From NCBI RefSeq assembly GCF_004337985.1, contig NC_043744.1:4561417-4625416 (forward strand): a stretch of DNA of 64,000 bases, given 5' to 3'. Shown here one piece after another: positions 33,779 to 43,747 of the stretch (its first letter is position 1; each line of letters begins with the position of its first letter). The notes beneath the pieces were generated by a model. It was not told the DNA's origin, did not search any database, and worked only from the letters and a program-made list of their open reading frames with translations. Made by a program: the position numbers and the translations under genes. The stretch comes from Pyricularia pennisetigena (Eukaryota; Ascomycota; Sordariomycetes; Magnaporthales; Pyriculariaceae).

Positions 33779-35996
33779 GAGGGCGGCTGAGGGGTGCGAT
33801 GCGAGGGAGGGAGGGGAACTGCAGCAGGCGTGCGTTGTGCGCGGCGGGCGAGCGGCGAAGCGAGGCGGGCAAAAAGTCCCCGGCCCCCTGGACTCGTAGG
33901 TATGGTACCTGGCCTTCCCTTTCCCAGTTGAACAGAAGGAATGAATCCTGTTGAAAATCAGGGGTTCAGTTCAGTAGCTGAGTTTGTCTAGTGGCTAACA
34001 GCCAATCAGAATGGCAAAGGTGGTAGTAGCTTTGTCTTGGCTTGAGATGGTCTGCATTTGGGCTTGTTTGAATGAATTGGGAAACCTCGTCTCCAGCCTA
34101 GTTGCGGTTTTGGAATTTGTCAAAAGCTTGGAGGCGAAAATAAAAAAAATTCAAAAGCGCCCTCAACCGGAATTAACCAGGAAATGCAGCAGGGTCAGAA
34201 TCAGAGTAGGGTGTGGGCAGTACGTACGGCAGCTTTTCGTGAATGTTGAACCGCGACAGCCCTACCAGGACTGGTAAGCACACGATGACACGGTCGAGAG
34301 AGCACGCACAAGTTCTGATTCTGTAGTGGGGCAGAGTGGCGCGCGAGCATTTGCCCGTCAAATCTTCTGGACTGTATGTATGATATTAAGGGATGCAGGC
34401 AGCTGGGCGGGTAAGACTTCTTTTGCAAAAAGCGAAGGATTCGGGTATCAACCGCGCAAAAAAACAAAAAGTAACAGAAAGCAGACAGCAGGCATATGCA
34501 TAAAAGAGAGAGTCAGCACACACGTGTCCGTGTCGTGATCCCTGGTCAGGTCGTGGTGGGTGGTGGGTGGTAGGTGGTACTCTAATTGCCCGGATCTGCG
34601 AATATAGAATGAAATTGGATTTTGCCATCCATGGAGATGACAACCAGTAGGAGCTTGGGCTTTCTTTACTACGTGGTATGGTGTCCAGACAAGGTACCAA
34701 AATTAGGTAACATAATTGTACCTTGGAGCTTGGGTACCTGAGGTGCCTGACTTTGGTTTTGTTTTTATTCCTCCATGCCTGCTCATCGGGCGAATATTAG
34801 ACGAGCTGGTGCCTATGTCAGTCGATATAAAGTCACTGATCCGAGGTATGGTGGAATGGTCTGCTCGAGAGGGACGCACGGCAACTAACCGTGCTCAAGC
34901 TGATGGATGCTTGGCTTGCACCAAGATACAGAGAGTTCATCGTTGCTGGCCGCACAAAGATACCGGCCGATCTTCATATGCGGACAAGTGGCATTGGATG
35001 ATGCCCTGCATGCTCGGCGGCACTTGCCTTTTCCTTCCCTTCCACACATCAATCAGTCCCCGCCCTTCTTGCACCTTCCCATCCAAGATAATGTTCTGTG
35101 GCGAAATCGCGGCGCTGCATTCAAGTGGATACTGGGAATACCCGACCAGTGCAAGGGTTCTTGGTGAGAAAAAACCCAAAAGTTGTTAACTCATGGCCCA
35201 CTTTCAAGAGGCACGAGTGAGCGGGAGTAACCTTGAAAGATCAAGAGGGAAAACCTTCATCCCCGCACCTGGGCATCTCAGGTTCAGGTTTAATCAAAAT
35301 GGCAGGCGGCGGGACGGTGCCTGATTCTCCGGAGCCGAGGCGCGTGGCAAACAGCGCGCAGCTAATTTGACCCGCGGGGCAACGCATGCCGAAAGAGTGC
35401 GACGATTGTTTCTCGCTACCTTTGGGCCGTTGCTTGGCTTGCTTGGCTACCTGGTAGGTACCTGAATGGCTTTTCCCTCTTTTATTTCTCCGTAATTCTG
35501 CAAATACAGCACTCACCAGACCACGAAAGTGGTCTCCTTTGTATTCTCAAATTATATATAGCTTCTTCATCAAGTCAATCTGGTGTGTGTGGGAACCACT
35601 CGGCAGGACGGGAGAAGAAGCCGGTATCCCGACCAGAGCGCATCAGCACGACACGGCATACAAGTCCGCGATATAACCTAGGCCGATTCCATGATTTTAA
35701 ATTGACGCAACGTTGCCTTTTTGTGGCATTCAGTGCGTGTGGTGGGGGGCGTTGTTTCCATCCGCTCAAGTGAGGTATAGAATGGACGGGCAATTAGTTT
35801 CTTACTATCCTTCTCAAGATATCAGATTATCCGACTTGTTTCCAGCTTCGAAGCCTTGCTCTATTCTTGAGTTCCCACCCCCCTCTTCGTTGTCGCAGTT
35901 CCATCCACGGTAGGGCTGCCAACCACTGCATTCTCGGTGCCGTAAGACCATGCAAATGATCCTCTGCTCGTCAAACTAACAAAAAAATTACACTCT
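33779..35996. other. Long intergenic region
   Basis: This is 2.2 kb with no recognised gene. It carries GGTACC/TAGGTA words at 33897-33915, 34694-34745 and 35446-35463. Small ORFs here lack domains and good codon usage. Confidence 0.5.
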
Positions 35997-36584
35997 TCAA
36001 ACCACCAGAACAGCGCCCACGGCAGCAACGCCCACCACAGCCCTCATAGCCTGAGCCAATTGGCCTGCCGCCGCCCCCTTCACCCCCGTCGTAGTTGCCG
36101 CCGCGGCAGAGCCGTTCGGAGCATCGCTGCGTGTTGGCGCCGGCGTGATCTGGTCAGCCTTTGCAGAGTCCGTCTTTGTCGAGGTTCCTGTCTGCGCCGC
36201 CGCCGTTGGCCCGGACTCAGACCCTGACTTTGCGGTGCTGGGCCGACTGTCATCTGTCGTCTTGGTCGCAGCGCTCGTGCTAGTATGTGACGAGGTGTCG
36301 GTCGAAGTCATGTGCTTTTTGTCATTGAAACAGGCCAGCGTCGCCTTGGTCTTGACGCAGGCATCAGTGCCCTTGTAGGCGGGACAGCACGGCTCGTTGG
36401 TCTTGGGGGGCGCCCGGCCGCCACCGCAGTCGATCACAGGGCAAAGCTCGCCGGTGTCGAGATCGTAGTACTGCACGGTCTTGGTGTCATCACAAGTCGT
36501 GTATGACCTGTTTTGGCAGTCCACGGCCAGGCCAAGGTTGGCCAGAAAAAGGGCCGAGAGGATTGCGGTGGTTGTGATGTGCAT
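35997..36584 (-). CDS. Secreted Cys-rich protein with GPI-type tail
   Basis: A single exon of 195 aa. A signal peptide (about 1-20, MHITTTAILSALFLANLGLA) is followed by a compact eight-Cys domain of ~70 residues. Its core is DTGELCPVIDCGGGRAPPKT followed by NEPCCPAYKGT. That D-T-G-E-x-C...DCGGGRAPPKT...P-x-CP-x-Y-x-GT pattern recurs in a family of small ascomycete secreted proteins that are often labelled siderophore biosynthesis enzymes; I know of no evidence for such an activity. A Ser/Thr-rich stalk and a hydrophobic C-terminus (GVAAVGAVLVV) follow, as in GPI-anchored cell-wall proteins. A TATA box lies 57-63 bp upstream of the ATG. Confidence 0.82.
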   Translation of the reverse strand: MHITTTAILSALFLANLGLAVDCQNRSYTTCDDTKTVQYYDLDTGELCPVIDCGGGRAPPKTNEPCCPAYKGTDACVKTKATLACFNDKKHMTSTDTSSHTSTSAATKTTDDSRPSTAKSGSESGPTAAAQTGTSTKTDSAKADQITPAPTRSDAPNGSAAAATTTGVKGAAAGQLAQAMRAVVGVAAVGAVLVV

Positions 36585-37465
36585 TTTGGTGACGTTTCCA
36601 GGTATGTGTAGGAATATTAAAGAAAGTAATTACTGGCTGATTTTATAACGAGTGTGTAGCTTTGAGCTTGGGAAAGAAGAGAGAGACATCGCTGCTGTAC
36701 TTGCGCAACTGAGAACGGCTGAGTGCGCCAAAATATAGAAAAGTTTTACGACGCCAAATTTAAGGGTGCTGACAGGCGATTTGCCAACTTTGGTTAGGAG
36801 CCAACAAATGCTTGTCTTTGTCAAATTGTCAATGCAAGGGACTTTGTACTTTCAATCCCCTCACCAGGCTGTCAGCGGATATGCAGCCCTGCTGTGCCGG
36901 ATTTGATGAATACGTTTTAAGATGTTTCCCCTGCCTAAGCCCTAAATAACCTGGTTTTCCCTCATTTGTTGTCACGCTAGATCAAAGATGCCGACCTAGG
37001 CTTGGATCCATGGCGTGACGTTCCGCACTAAAAGCTGACGAGGCGCCTTGTTTAACCTACATTCCAAACAACTTTAGGGGCATAGATACGGATCGACAAC
37101 ATCATCGTTTTGCCGACAACCGAATTCTGCATTGGATGCGTGATTGCTGTGATCAAGCCCATGTGTACATAGTTTCCGTGTTTATTGCTATGATGGCATG
37201 CTAAAACTCGACCGTCTGTGACCGAAGTCCCAAGCGATGGCACACCTAAAACAGACGCCCTGGCCTTCCAGCAATACGAGATCCCCTGAATCCACTTTCT
37301 CCGGCCCAAGAATAACCATTATCTTATGGAACCCAGGCACATGTGTTGCTCGAGCGAGGAAAAGCACCTCCTAGATTTACCAGATGTGCATCCAACCTTA
37401 CTGTCGGCACACAGATTAACGATGCTTGCTTTGCGACTGCGGAAAAGTCAAAAGCCAACGAGAAC
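36585..37465. other. Intergenic region
   Basis: Apart from the TATA box at 36641, no gene or structured element is seen between these two minus-strand genes. Confidence 0.55.
36641..36647 (-). promoter_or_regulatory. TATA box of the Cys-rich secreted protein gene
   Basis: The minus strand reads TATAAAA 57-63 bp before the ATG at 36584. The position is close for a fungal core promoter but plausible. Confidence 0.45.
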
Positions 37466-38893
37466 CTAATAGCGATGAGGGGTCTCCGTCTCCCGCTCGC
37501 GGCGTGGTGACGTGGTAGTGTTATCGGCTGGTGAGCCTTGGTTCGGACGATGGACATCGTCACCGGTAGCACCACCGAAGTCGACGCCATCTTCCTGATC
37601 CTGCTCTTGGTTTACTTCAATCAATGAAATCTCCAGATCTGATTGATTGGCAGCGGGCTCAGAAGATCCCGCGCGCTGCTTGTTGGCAGTTTCGGAAATG
37701 GCAACAGCCGCAGCCGCTTCTGCCTCAGCCTCAGCGTCCCTTTGCTTCTTGTAGTCGAGGTGGTCGAGAACCTGTTCAATCTCTTCTTGCAATTCGTCGG
37801 CAATGACCGCGCGCGAGAATTTCAGAGTCTTCTCGTCCATAGAAGACAAGAGCCGAATCCGGAGATCATGCAGCTTGTCCGCTAGCTTCTTCAAGAATTG
37901 TGTGTCCTCGTTCACGGCAGCAAACTTTGTGTCCGCCCGCATCTCGCTCTTTGACTTCTCTACCTGCTCCATCAGCTGCTTGACTACAGCCAGGTACGGC
38001 TCGAAGACCTTGTCGGCCAAGTCCTCCTCGGGCTCGGCCTCCTCCCCCTCCTCCTCCGCCGCCGCCGCCGCAACCTCCTCGCCTGGATTCTCATCCTCGG
38101 CCTCTTTTGTCGGGTCTGACCGGTCCGTGTACCAGGTGAACAGCAGGCGCTTGAAGATGTCATAGTCATCCCTGGCGGGCGGCACCTTGGTGAGGATGTC
38201 CAGGGCCTTTTCCCATGAGTTCGGGTGTACGATGTTGGGGGCCTTTGAGAGCACGGAGCGGATAGCGGTGCAGTCCGCCAGGGCTCCTAGGGCGTCCTTT
38301 GCCATGGCGTAGTTTAGGGTTTCCTGGTTGGAAGCTGCAAAGTCTTGGGCAGGCTGTATGCTTTCCACAGTCTGGCTGACGAGGCTCGGAGCCACATGGT
38401 TCACCACTGGGCTATCGATTATCACGACCACATCGTCATCGCCGGTGCTCTCCTGAGCGGCGTGGTTCTTTGTCTGGGCGGGTTTGGTTTCCGGCTTGGG
38501 AAATTGGATGAGTGTAATCTCATCGTCACCTAAAAGGTCAACAAAGTCGGCCTTGTACTCCGATTCCAACTGGGCTTCAATTTGACTGTTGGACTGCGTC
38601 TTTGACTGCCCGTTATTGCCGTAGTCGAAGGCATCCGCTTGGCCGACAAAAGCAGGCGGCGGAATTTCCTCCACCTCGAAGTCTTCGTTGATCAGGAATG
38701 GCTGGTCATCAACATCGCCGATGCGCGCCCGCTTCGCCGCAGGGCCATTTTGCGATGACTCCTCGTCGCCATGGCGCTTGAAGTCGCTGCTGGGAATGCC
38801 AACATTTTCAACGTTCTTCTCTTCTTGCTGATGGAGTGGTGAACCGGAGCCGTTGAGCTGGATCGCTTCAGCGTTGTTCTCAAGCGAGGCCAT
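37466..38893 (-). CDS. Uncharacterised acidic, probably nuclear protein
   Basis: A single-exon gene. I start it at the ATG at 38893 (MASLENNAEAIQL), giving 475 aa. The open frame extends 58 codons further up to 39067, but that part has poor composition. I recognise no family. Residues ~1-60 are disordered and contain a basic AAKRARI patch that could be a nuclear localisation signal. The middle is acidic, with repeated D/V-rich segments (DDDVVVIIDSP). A helical region follows (DALGALADCTAIRSVLSKAP, NSWEKALDILTKVP), then an Ala/Glu run (~300-320) and a probable coiled coil (FEPYLAVVKQLMEQVEKSKS..QEEIEQVLDHL). The C-terminus is rich in Glu, Gln and Arg. The start choice is moderately secure. Confidence 0.72.
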   Translation of the reverse strand: MASLENNAEAIQLNGSGSPLHQQEEKNVENVGIPSSDFKRHGDEESSQNGPAAKRARIGDVDDQPFLINEDFEVEEIPPPAFVGQADAFDYGNNGQSKTQSNSQIEAQLESEYKADFVDLLGDDEITLIQFPKPETKPAQTKNHAAQESTGDDDVVVIIDSPVVNHVAPSLVSQTVESIQPAQDFAASNQETLNYAMAKDALGALADCTAIRSVLSKAPNIVHPNSWEKALDILTKVPPARDDYDIFKRLLFTWYTDRSDPTKEAEDENPGEEVAAAAAEEEGEEAEPEEDLADKVFEPYLAVVKQLMEQVEKSKSEMRADTKFAAVNEDTQFLKKLADKLHDLRIRLLSSMDEKTLKFSRAVIADELQEEIEQVLDHLDYKKQRDAEAEAEAAAAVAISETANKQRAGSSEPAANQSDLEISLIEVNQEQDQEDGVDFGGATGDDVHRPNQGSPADNTTTSPRRERETETPHRY

Positions 38894-40166
38894 TTTGAGT
38901 CGGGCACTTGACGGTGAGTGGCTCGGAAACTTTTTCCTAATCTTCTGGCCAGGTGAGGCCAATGTGAAGGCAGAACAGGTATTCAGCAGTTTTATTGTTT
39001 TGGAGCGAATGCCCAGCTCTTGATAAAATATGAAGGCCAAGTGGAACGCTCTGTGAGTCCCTGACACTTTGACTTAAATGTCAGTTTCCAAAACACGGGG
39101 AGCTACAGCATAATGAACCTCGAGTTGGGGATGTTTACCTGGTAGATAGCTGGTCGTAAGATGTAAGTGGGAAAACGAGTGATTTGGAAAGAGATTGTAG
39201 CCGGGGGAATGTGGCGGGAATACAAAGAAGTATTCCCAGAAGCTGAAGCAGATCGTACTGTTGGTTTTGAAAATCAACAAAAGCTGTGAAGCAATCTTTG
39301 AAGCCTGGGGGAGAAGCTTCGAGAGGTTCTGGTTCGTGTTGAGTTGGTAAGAATTCAGTTTGGGTTGGTGAAGGAATGTCATAGATCGGTTGTTTGGTTT
39401 ATAATTGTGAGCAGAGAGTGATAGGAAACTGATGAAGAGCAGTTCTTTCTGTTGATGCCATTATTTGACCGTGAACTCACAAGCAAAACTTCTGTTATAC
39501 TTGGTATCCAGGTACTTTGCTTGCAGGCTTAGAATGGGGCCGCTGGAAGCTTCCGTGAGATCCCTTCTCTGAGTGCAACGCAAACCTCGGCTCTAATTAG
39601 GCTCCTGAAATGAGACTCTCCGCCTCTGCAAGTGATAAAAGCTGCCAGATTTCTCCTATATCGTTATTTCGAGGCCCATCTGCCAAACAGTCAACTCCTT
39701 GGGGCAGCCACCAAGTGGGTTGATACCATATTCATGTCGATAGACCTTCATACCGCAATGCCTCACCTGCTGTTAAATTTTCTTCAGTCCTTTCCCTACT
39801 ACCTAGACGATTGTTACTTATGTGTCTATCAATTCTTGTTGATATTCTTTTGACGTAGTTGTTTATTAGCATGTTCGTACATCTACTCACCCCAAGGGAC
39901 ATGACACTGCTAATAAATCACATGTGGGTAGGGGGCTAACTAGTCAGGAGATGAAGCTTACTGCTTTCCCCCATTTTTTGCGCTCAAAAAGGCCCTTCTT
40001 TTGGGACAGGTTGTTGTCTGGGCTCCTTGTGTCTGGACTTGGAATATTTTTAGCTTTGTGGACAGTCGGGACTTCAACGTAACTATAGATCATCATGATA
40101 ATCTCAGGGACGGCATTCATGGCAATACTCATAGCAAAACTATAGCCTATATATATTATACTGCAC
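38894..40166. other. Intergenic region
   Basis: This gap lies upstream of the acidic-protein gene and downstream of the acetyltransferase gene. No recognised gene or RNA is present. Confidence 0.55.
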
Positions 40167-40826
40167 TCAACATTTCCATTCGAGCCGCAGCACATTTTTA
40201 CCATCCGGCATTTCTACATCGCTAAACCCAATCGTCCGGTAAAGCCTCGCAGCAGTTGTGTTGGCTAGGTAAACGTCCACTGCCACAACACACAGTCGCT
40301 CCTCTGCTTCCGCTGACTTCCGGGCCCAGCACATCGCTTCCTTGAGCAAGGCGGTAGCAATTCCCCTCCGTCGAGCATCCGGCAGAGTAAAGACGGCATT
40401 CACTTCCCAGAGCGCAGTGCTATCGTCATCACCGCCCCCTTTGACAACTCTAAGCAGTGTCAGGGAGGAAAGTACTTTGAAGTGCGCACTCTCGGCAGCG
40501 TTGGTGTCATCGCGGCGGGCTATGAAAGTGGTAGCGGCCGGGTTGTGCAGACGAGCCAGCCACTCAGCGTTGCCAAAGGCAGACTCGCGGTCGAAAGTTG
40601 AGGAAAATGCTGCGAGAAATGGTACGACAGGAATATACAACCGGCATGTATTAGTGATTGTTGCGAGAGATCCGCGCTTGTTGCTTGATGAGACGATCAA
40701 TCGTAAAAGCCTAGACAAACCTTTTGGCTCAAGCTGAAGGGAGGCGAGACGAAAGGGTTTGAGGCCTCTCAGGTACAGCTCCTCTCCTTCTGCATCTCGT
40801 GGAATGATCTCGATGGACCACTTCAT
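40167..40826 (-). CDS. GNAT-family N-acetyltransferase
   Basis: Two exons on the minus strand: 40826-40721 and 40609-40167, giving 182 aa. GNAT enzymes transfer acetyl from acetyl-CoA to an amine; the acceptor here is unknown. Splicing joins LQLEPK to AFSSTFDRESAFGNAEWLAR, which matches the region at the start of many fungal GNAT proteins. The acetyl-CoA pyrophosphate-binding loop is RRRGIATALL (about 115-124). The C-terminal strand and helix VAVDVYLANTTAARLYRTIGF are typical motif B. The 111-nt intron (40610-40720) is a multiple of three with no in-frame stop, so an unspliced ORF exists but would break the fold. Donor GTTTGT, acceptor CGCAG. Confidence 0.87.
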   Translation of the reverse strand: MKWSIEIIPRDAEGEELYLRGLKPFRLASLQLEPKGLSRLLRLIVSSSNKRGSLATITNTCRLYIPVVPFLAAFSSTFDRESAFGNAEWLARLHNPAATTFIARRDDTNAAESAHFKVLSSLTLLRVVKGGGDDDSTALWEVNAVFTLPDARRRGIATALLKEAMCWARKSAEAEERLCVVAVDVYLANTTAARLYRTIGFSDVEMPDGKNVLRLEWKC

Positions 40827-41537
40827 CTTGCTGTTCCGGGTTGATACCTTGGAAAATCGGCGCTAAGGACGGGCGACAGGCTTACGTTATTTAGTAAGTT
40901 GAGTCTAGTTTAGCAGATGTTTGCCAACAAATATGACGAGGACCAGGGCCTTGTTGAACGCCGAACTTGTGGGTATCGGAACAACTATCATTTATCTTAT
41001 TGAATTGTCAGCTGAAAGAATCTCAGAATGGCCTTCTGAACCCCAGACGTAACCTCCATTGTCTCATGGCTGATAAATCTTCTTTCTCCTCTTTGCAGGA
41101 GTGTTGGTTTCTGGAACCTGCAACTGAAATCAGGATTCGGTGGAGAAAAGTGACTAATTTCATGTTAGGTTAAAGTTGTGTCATCTGAGAGTCACTTCAG
41201 ACCGAGTGACAGGAATCATCTCATCCAAACGCTTAAGCATAACTGTTACACACAGACTATGGAATTTATATACCGCGTGCAAGCTCCAGTCTATGCAGCT
41301 TGCGCACCTAATTATTTTGGGGTAAAATGTCCGTAATATTTTGCAATTGGAAATGTTCACTAGCTCGATCAAGATAGCCGGCAAAATCCAAACAAAAATT
41401 CCAAACCTGTCATGATCGTCGTGAGGCCGCCGTACGTTTGGCAAACGGCTGCATAAAATAATTAAAAGAGGATCCCACCGTAACCAGCAGGTCCCGAAAC
41501 CCAACTCCCCTTTCCGAAAGAATATGTACGGTTACCA
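40827..41537. other. Intergenic region
   Basis: No gene or structured element is recognised between the two minus-strand genes. Confidence 0.55.
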
Positions 41538-42387
41538 TTACAAAATACCCATCACTCCCAGCCCAACGCCCAGAAGCAACGCCGGAGGCGGTGTGGGCCT
41601 TGCCGGGACGGCATTGGCACTCCCCACGAAGAACTGCCCATTGTTGACAGTGCCTTGGCTGCTGCAGACGGTCGGCTGGATTCCAAAGCAGGCCTGGCTA
41701 CTCAGTGAGCCGCAGATGCTCGTCGCCGAGCTCGGGCCCAGGTTCTGCCTCGAGACGCCGATCGTGGTGCCTGATCCTCCAGGCACGATGATGGTGACAC
41801 CATTGCCGCCGGTTTGGCCGTTGTTGTTGAGCTGCGAGGTGCAGACATCGTAGTTTCGACTGCACTGCGACACCGCCGTCTCGCAGGCCGCCTTGTTGGA
41901 GAAGCTGGTCGTTATGTACGCGAAGGGGAAGAACTGATTCGGGACGAAGGAGGCGCTCGGGGCTGGCGGTCGGAAGCTCGCTGGTGCTGTGCCTGTGCAT
42001 ACCGCTCTGCTTGGGTTTTTGTGCGCGTGCGCCACCATTTGTCAGATTGCCCATTTCCTTCTTCACTTTGATCATTTGCTTCATCAAACGGGGCAATTTG
42101 TTCTAAGCTCACCCTTGAGGACAGCACGCTGGCTGGTTTGCCGCATCGAGTGAGCAGACCAGCCCGTTGCCGCAGCAGATGTTGTTGAACTGAGGACCAC
42201 GGTCCGCGCAGCTAAAAGTGTTCTCGACGCAACCATTTTGCCTTTTCTCGTGTAACGAGACAAGTTCGGGCGGCGGTCCGGGATACGGCGTTGCCGCCGG
42301 CATAAAAGGTTGCTGCGATGCCACGATCGAGGGGAGCGCCAGGGCCTGGATCAGGGCTAGACCCCGAAGCGACGATTGCAGCCACAT
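41538..42387 (-). CDS. Secreted protein with 8-Cys module and GPI-type tail
   Basis: Two exons on the minus strand: 42387-42113 and 42006-41538, giving 247 aa. The signal peptide is about 1-24 (MWLQSSLRGLALIQALALPS..). An eight-Cys cluster at ~52-98 has spacing C-x6-C-x9-CC-x5-C-x9-CC-x4-C, and the exon junction falls inside it. The second half contains six more Cys (ACETAVSQCSRNYDVC, ICGSLSSQAC, VCSS) and Gly/Ser-rich sequence. It ends in a short hydrophobic tail (ALLLGVGLGVMGIL), consistent with GPI attachment. The intron acceptor is a tandem AAG-CAG, so exon 2 could start at 42009 or 42006, adding or omitting one Arg without frame change. The ORF track frame upstream of 42387 is not coding. 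A cell-wall role is inferred. Confidence 0.8.
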
Positions 42388-43520
42388 TTTAGGCGGGTAG
42401 AGACAGAACCGATCGGTTTTCCGCGCGAAGGAGATGGCCACGGAGCAGCTGGATACAGAGCTACCCTCGGTGCGGAGTAAGTTGACTTGTCTTGCTTGGC
42501 TATCCGTCACGGTTTCCCGCGGTTGGTGTTGGCTGTCGTACGTCGCTACTAGACCATATGAGCACCACAAAAGAAGAAAAAAAGAAGAAAAAAAAGTTCT
42601 TCGGGTCAATGGGAAAATCTTTGTGGTACTTCGTAGGTGGCGCAGATCAGGTACGGAAGCCAAAGGTAGGTAAAGTGAGCAAGGCAAGGTAGGAAAACAG
42701 GGTAGCGCAAGTCGCAGCTTGCCGATAACCTTGTACCAAAAAGCCGAGTTGCGAATTGGTTGCTTGGGATTTGCCAAGCATCACTCCACATCAACGGCTT
42801 TCATGCAATAGGAGCGCCGAACCTCCTCCACAACGTCGGATTGCTGCTTTGATTAGTGCGCGTCGCTGTACATCTTGCAGATGTTGAAGCTAGCCAGTTG
42901 GCATACTACGGATCGTGTACACGTAAGCCACTTAAAATTTGGCTGTTATTTGTTACTATTCGTGCTTTTTTGAGCTCTTGAAAATCTGTACTGACACAAA
43001 AGCTCTTCAGCGACGTAGACTGCAATTTTCAATTGTTGAGCAAGTTTCCGAAAACCACCTCGAGGTGATGTCATTTGCAGTCGGCACAGCAACCACGCTA
43101 GGCGATCAGGGCGCCCCAAGCTTCAGGTTCCGTATCCTGCTGTGTCAGCTCCAAGCTTGAGCGGGGTTCTTGGTGGGAGCTTTTCTACTGGTCAAGACTA
43201 ATGCCAGTGACTTTGGCCAATATAGCCTGCCACAAAATGTATGGCTTCGGTCAGGGTTAGGATTTGAACTCACCTGGTTGTACTTCCTTGATATCTGTAT
43301 CTTCATCTTTATTTTTATACGAAAATAGCTCTTACATTTGTGTAATGTCTCTATATTGCAAACCATTGCAGTGCTGTAGCTGACAATAGGACAAGCGAAA
43401 GACAGTCTCTGAGTCGCACGCGCGGTAGTCTCCAGCTGCCGTTGATCAATTCCAACGCATTCAACGTATGTATTGCCTCCTGTCGTCTTTACATAATTGA
43501 GATGCCCAAGGGCGTCTGTC
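42388..43520. other. Intergenic region
   Basis: No gene is recognised. A B-box-like word on the minus strand near 43255 does not fold as a tRNA. Confidence 0.5.
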
Positions 43521-43639
43521 ACATACGACCACACCCACTGGAATATACGGGATCCCGTCCGCTCTCCCCTAGTCAACACAGTGAGGGCCGAAATAGTACT
43601 CAGGTGGGTGACCACTGGGGAATCCTCGGTGTTGTATGT
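43521..43639 (+). rRNA. 5S ribosomal RNA
   Basis: The sequence starts ACATACGACC and ends TGTTGTATGT, 119 bases, which matches the size and conserved ends of fungal 5S rRNA. The box A/C internal promoter region includes GTGGGTGACCAC. The two ends can pair to form helix 1 (ACATACGAC with GTTGTATGT). A short TTTT at the 3' end fits Pol III termination. It is a lone gene, as expected for filamentous fungi where 5S genes are dispersed and not in the rDNA repeat. It lies 108 bp past the 3' end of the convergent gene at 43748. Confidence 0.93.
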
Positions 43640-43678
43640 TTTGTCCATTGTTGCCAATTTCTTTCATTTATTCTTTTT

Positions 43679-43697
43679 GTTGCTGCTGCTGCTGCTG
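43679..43697. repeat. (TGC)n microsatellite
   Basis: Six TGC/CTG units lie between the 5S rRNA gene and the stop codon of the next gene. Confidence 0.8.
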
Positions 43698-43747
43698 TTT
43701 TTGCTGTTTCAAGGACAAAAACAATACTATATTGCTCGCTGCTAGAT

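Noticed and set aside
38894..39067. Upstream extension of the acidic-protein ORF to 39067
   Set aside because: The added 58 residues have poor composition; the ATG at 38893 begins better-quality sequence.
43240..43275. B-box-like word on the minus strand
   Set aside because: T-stem does not pair and no A box lies at the right distance.
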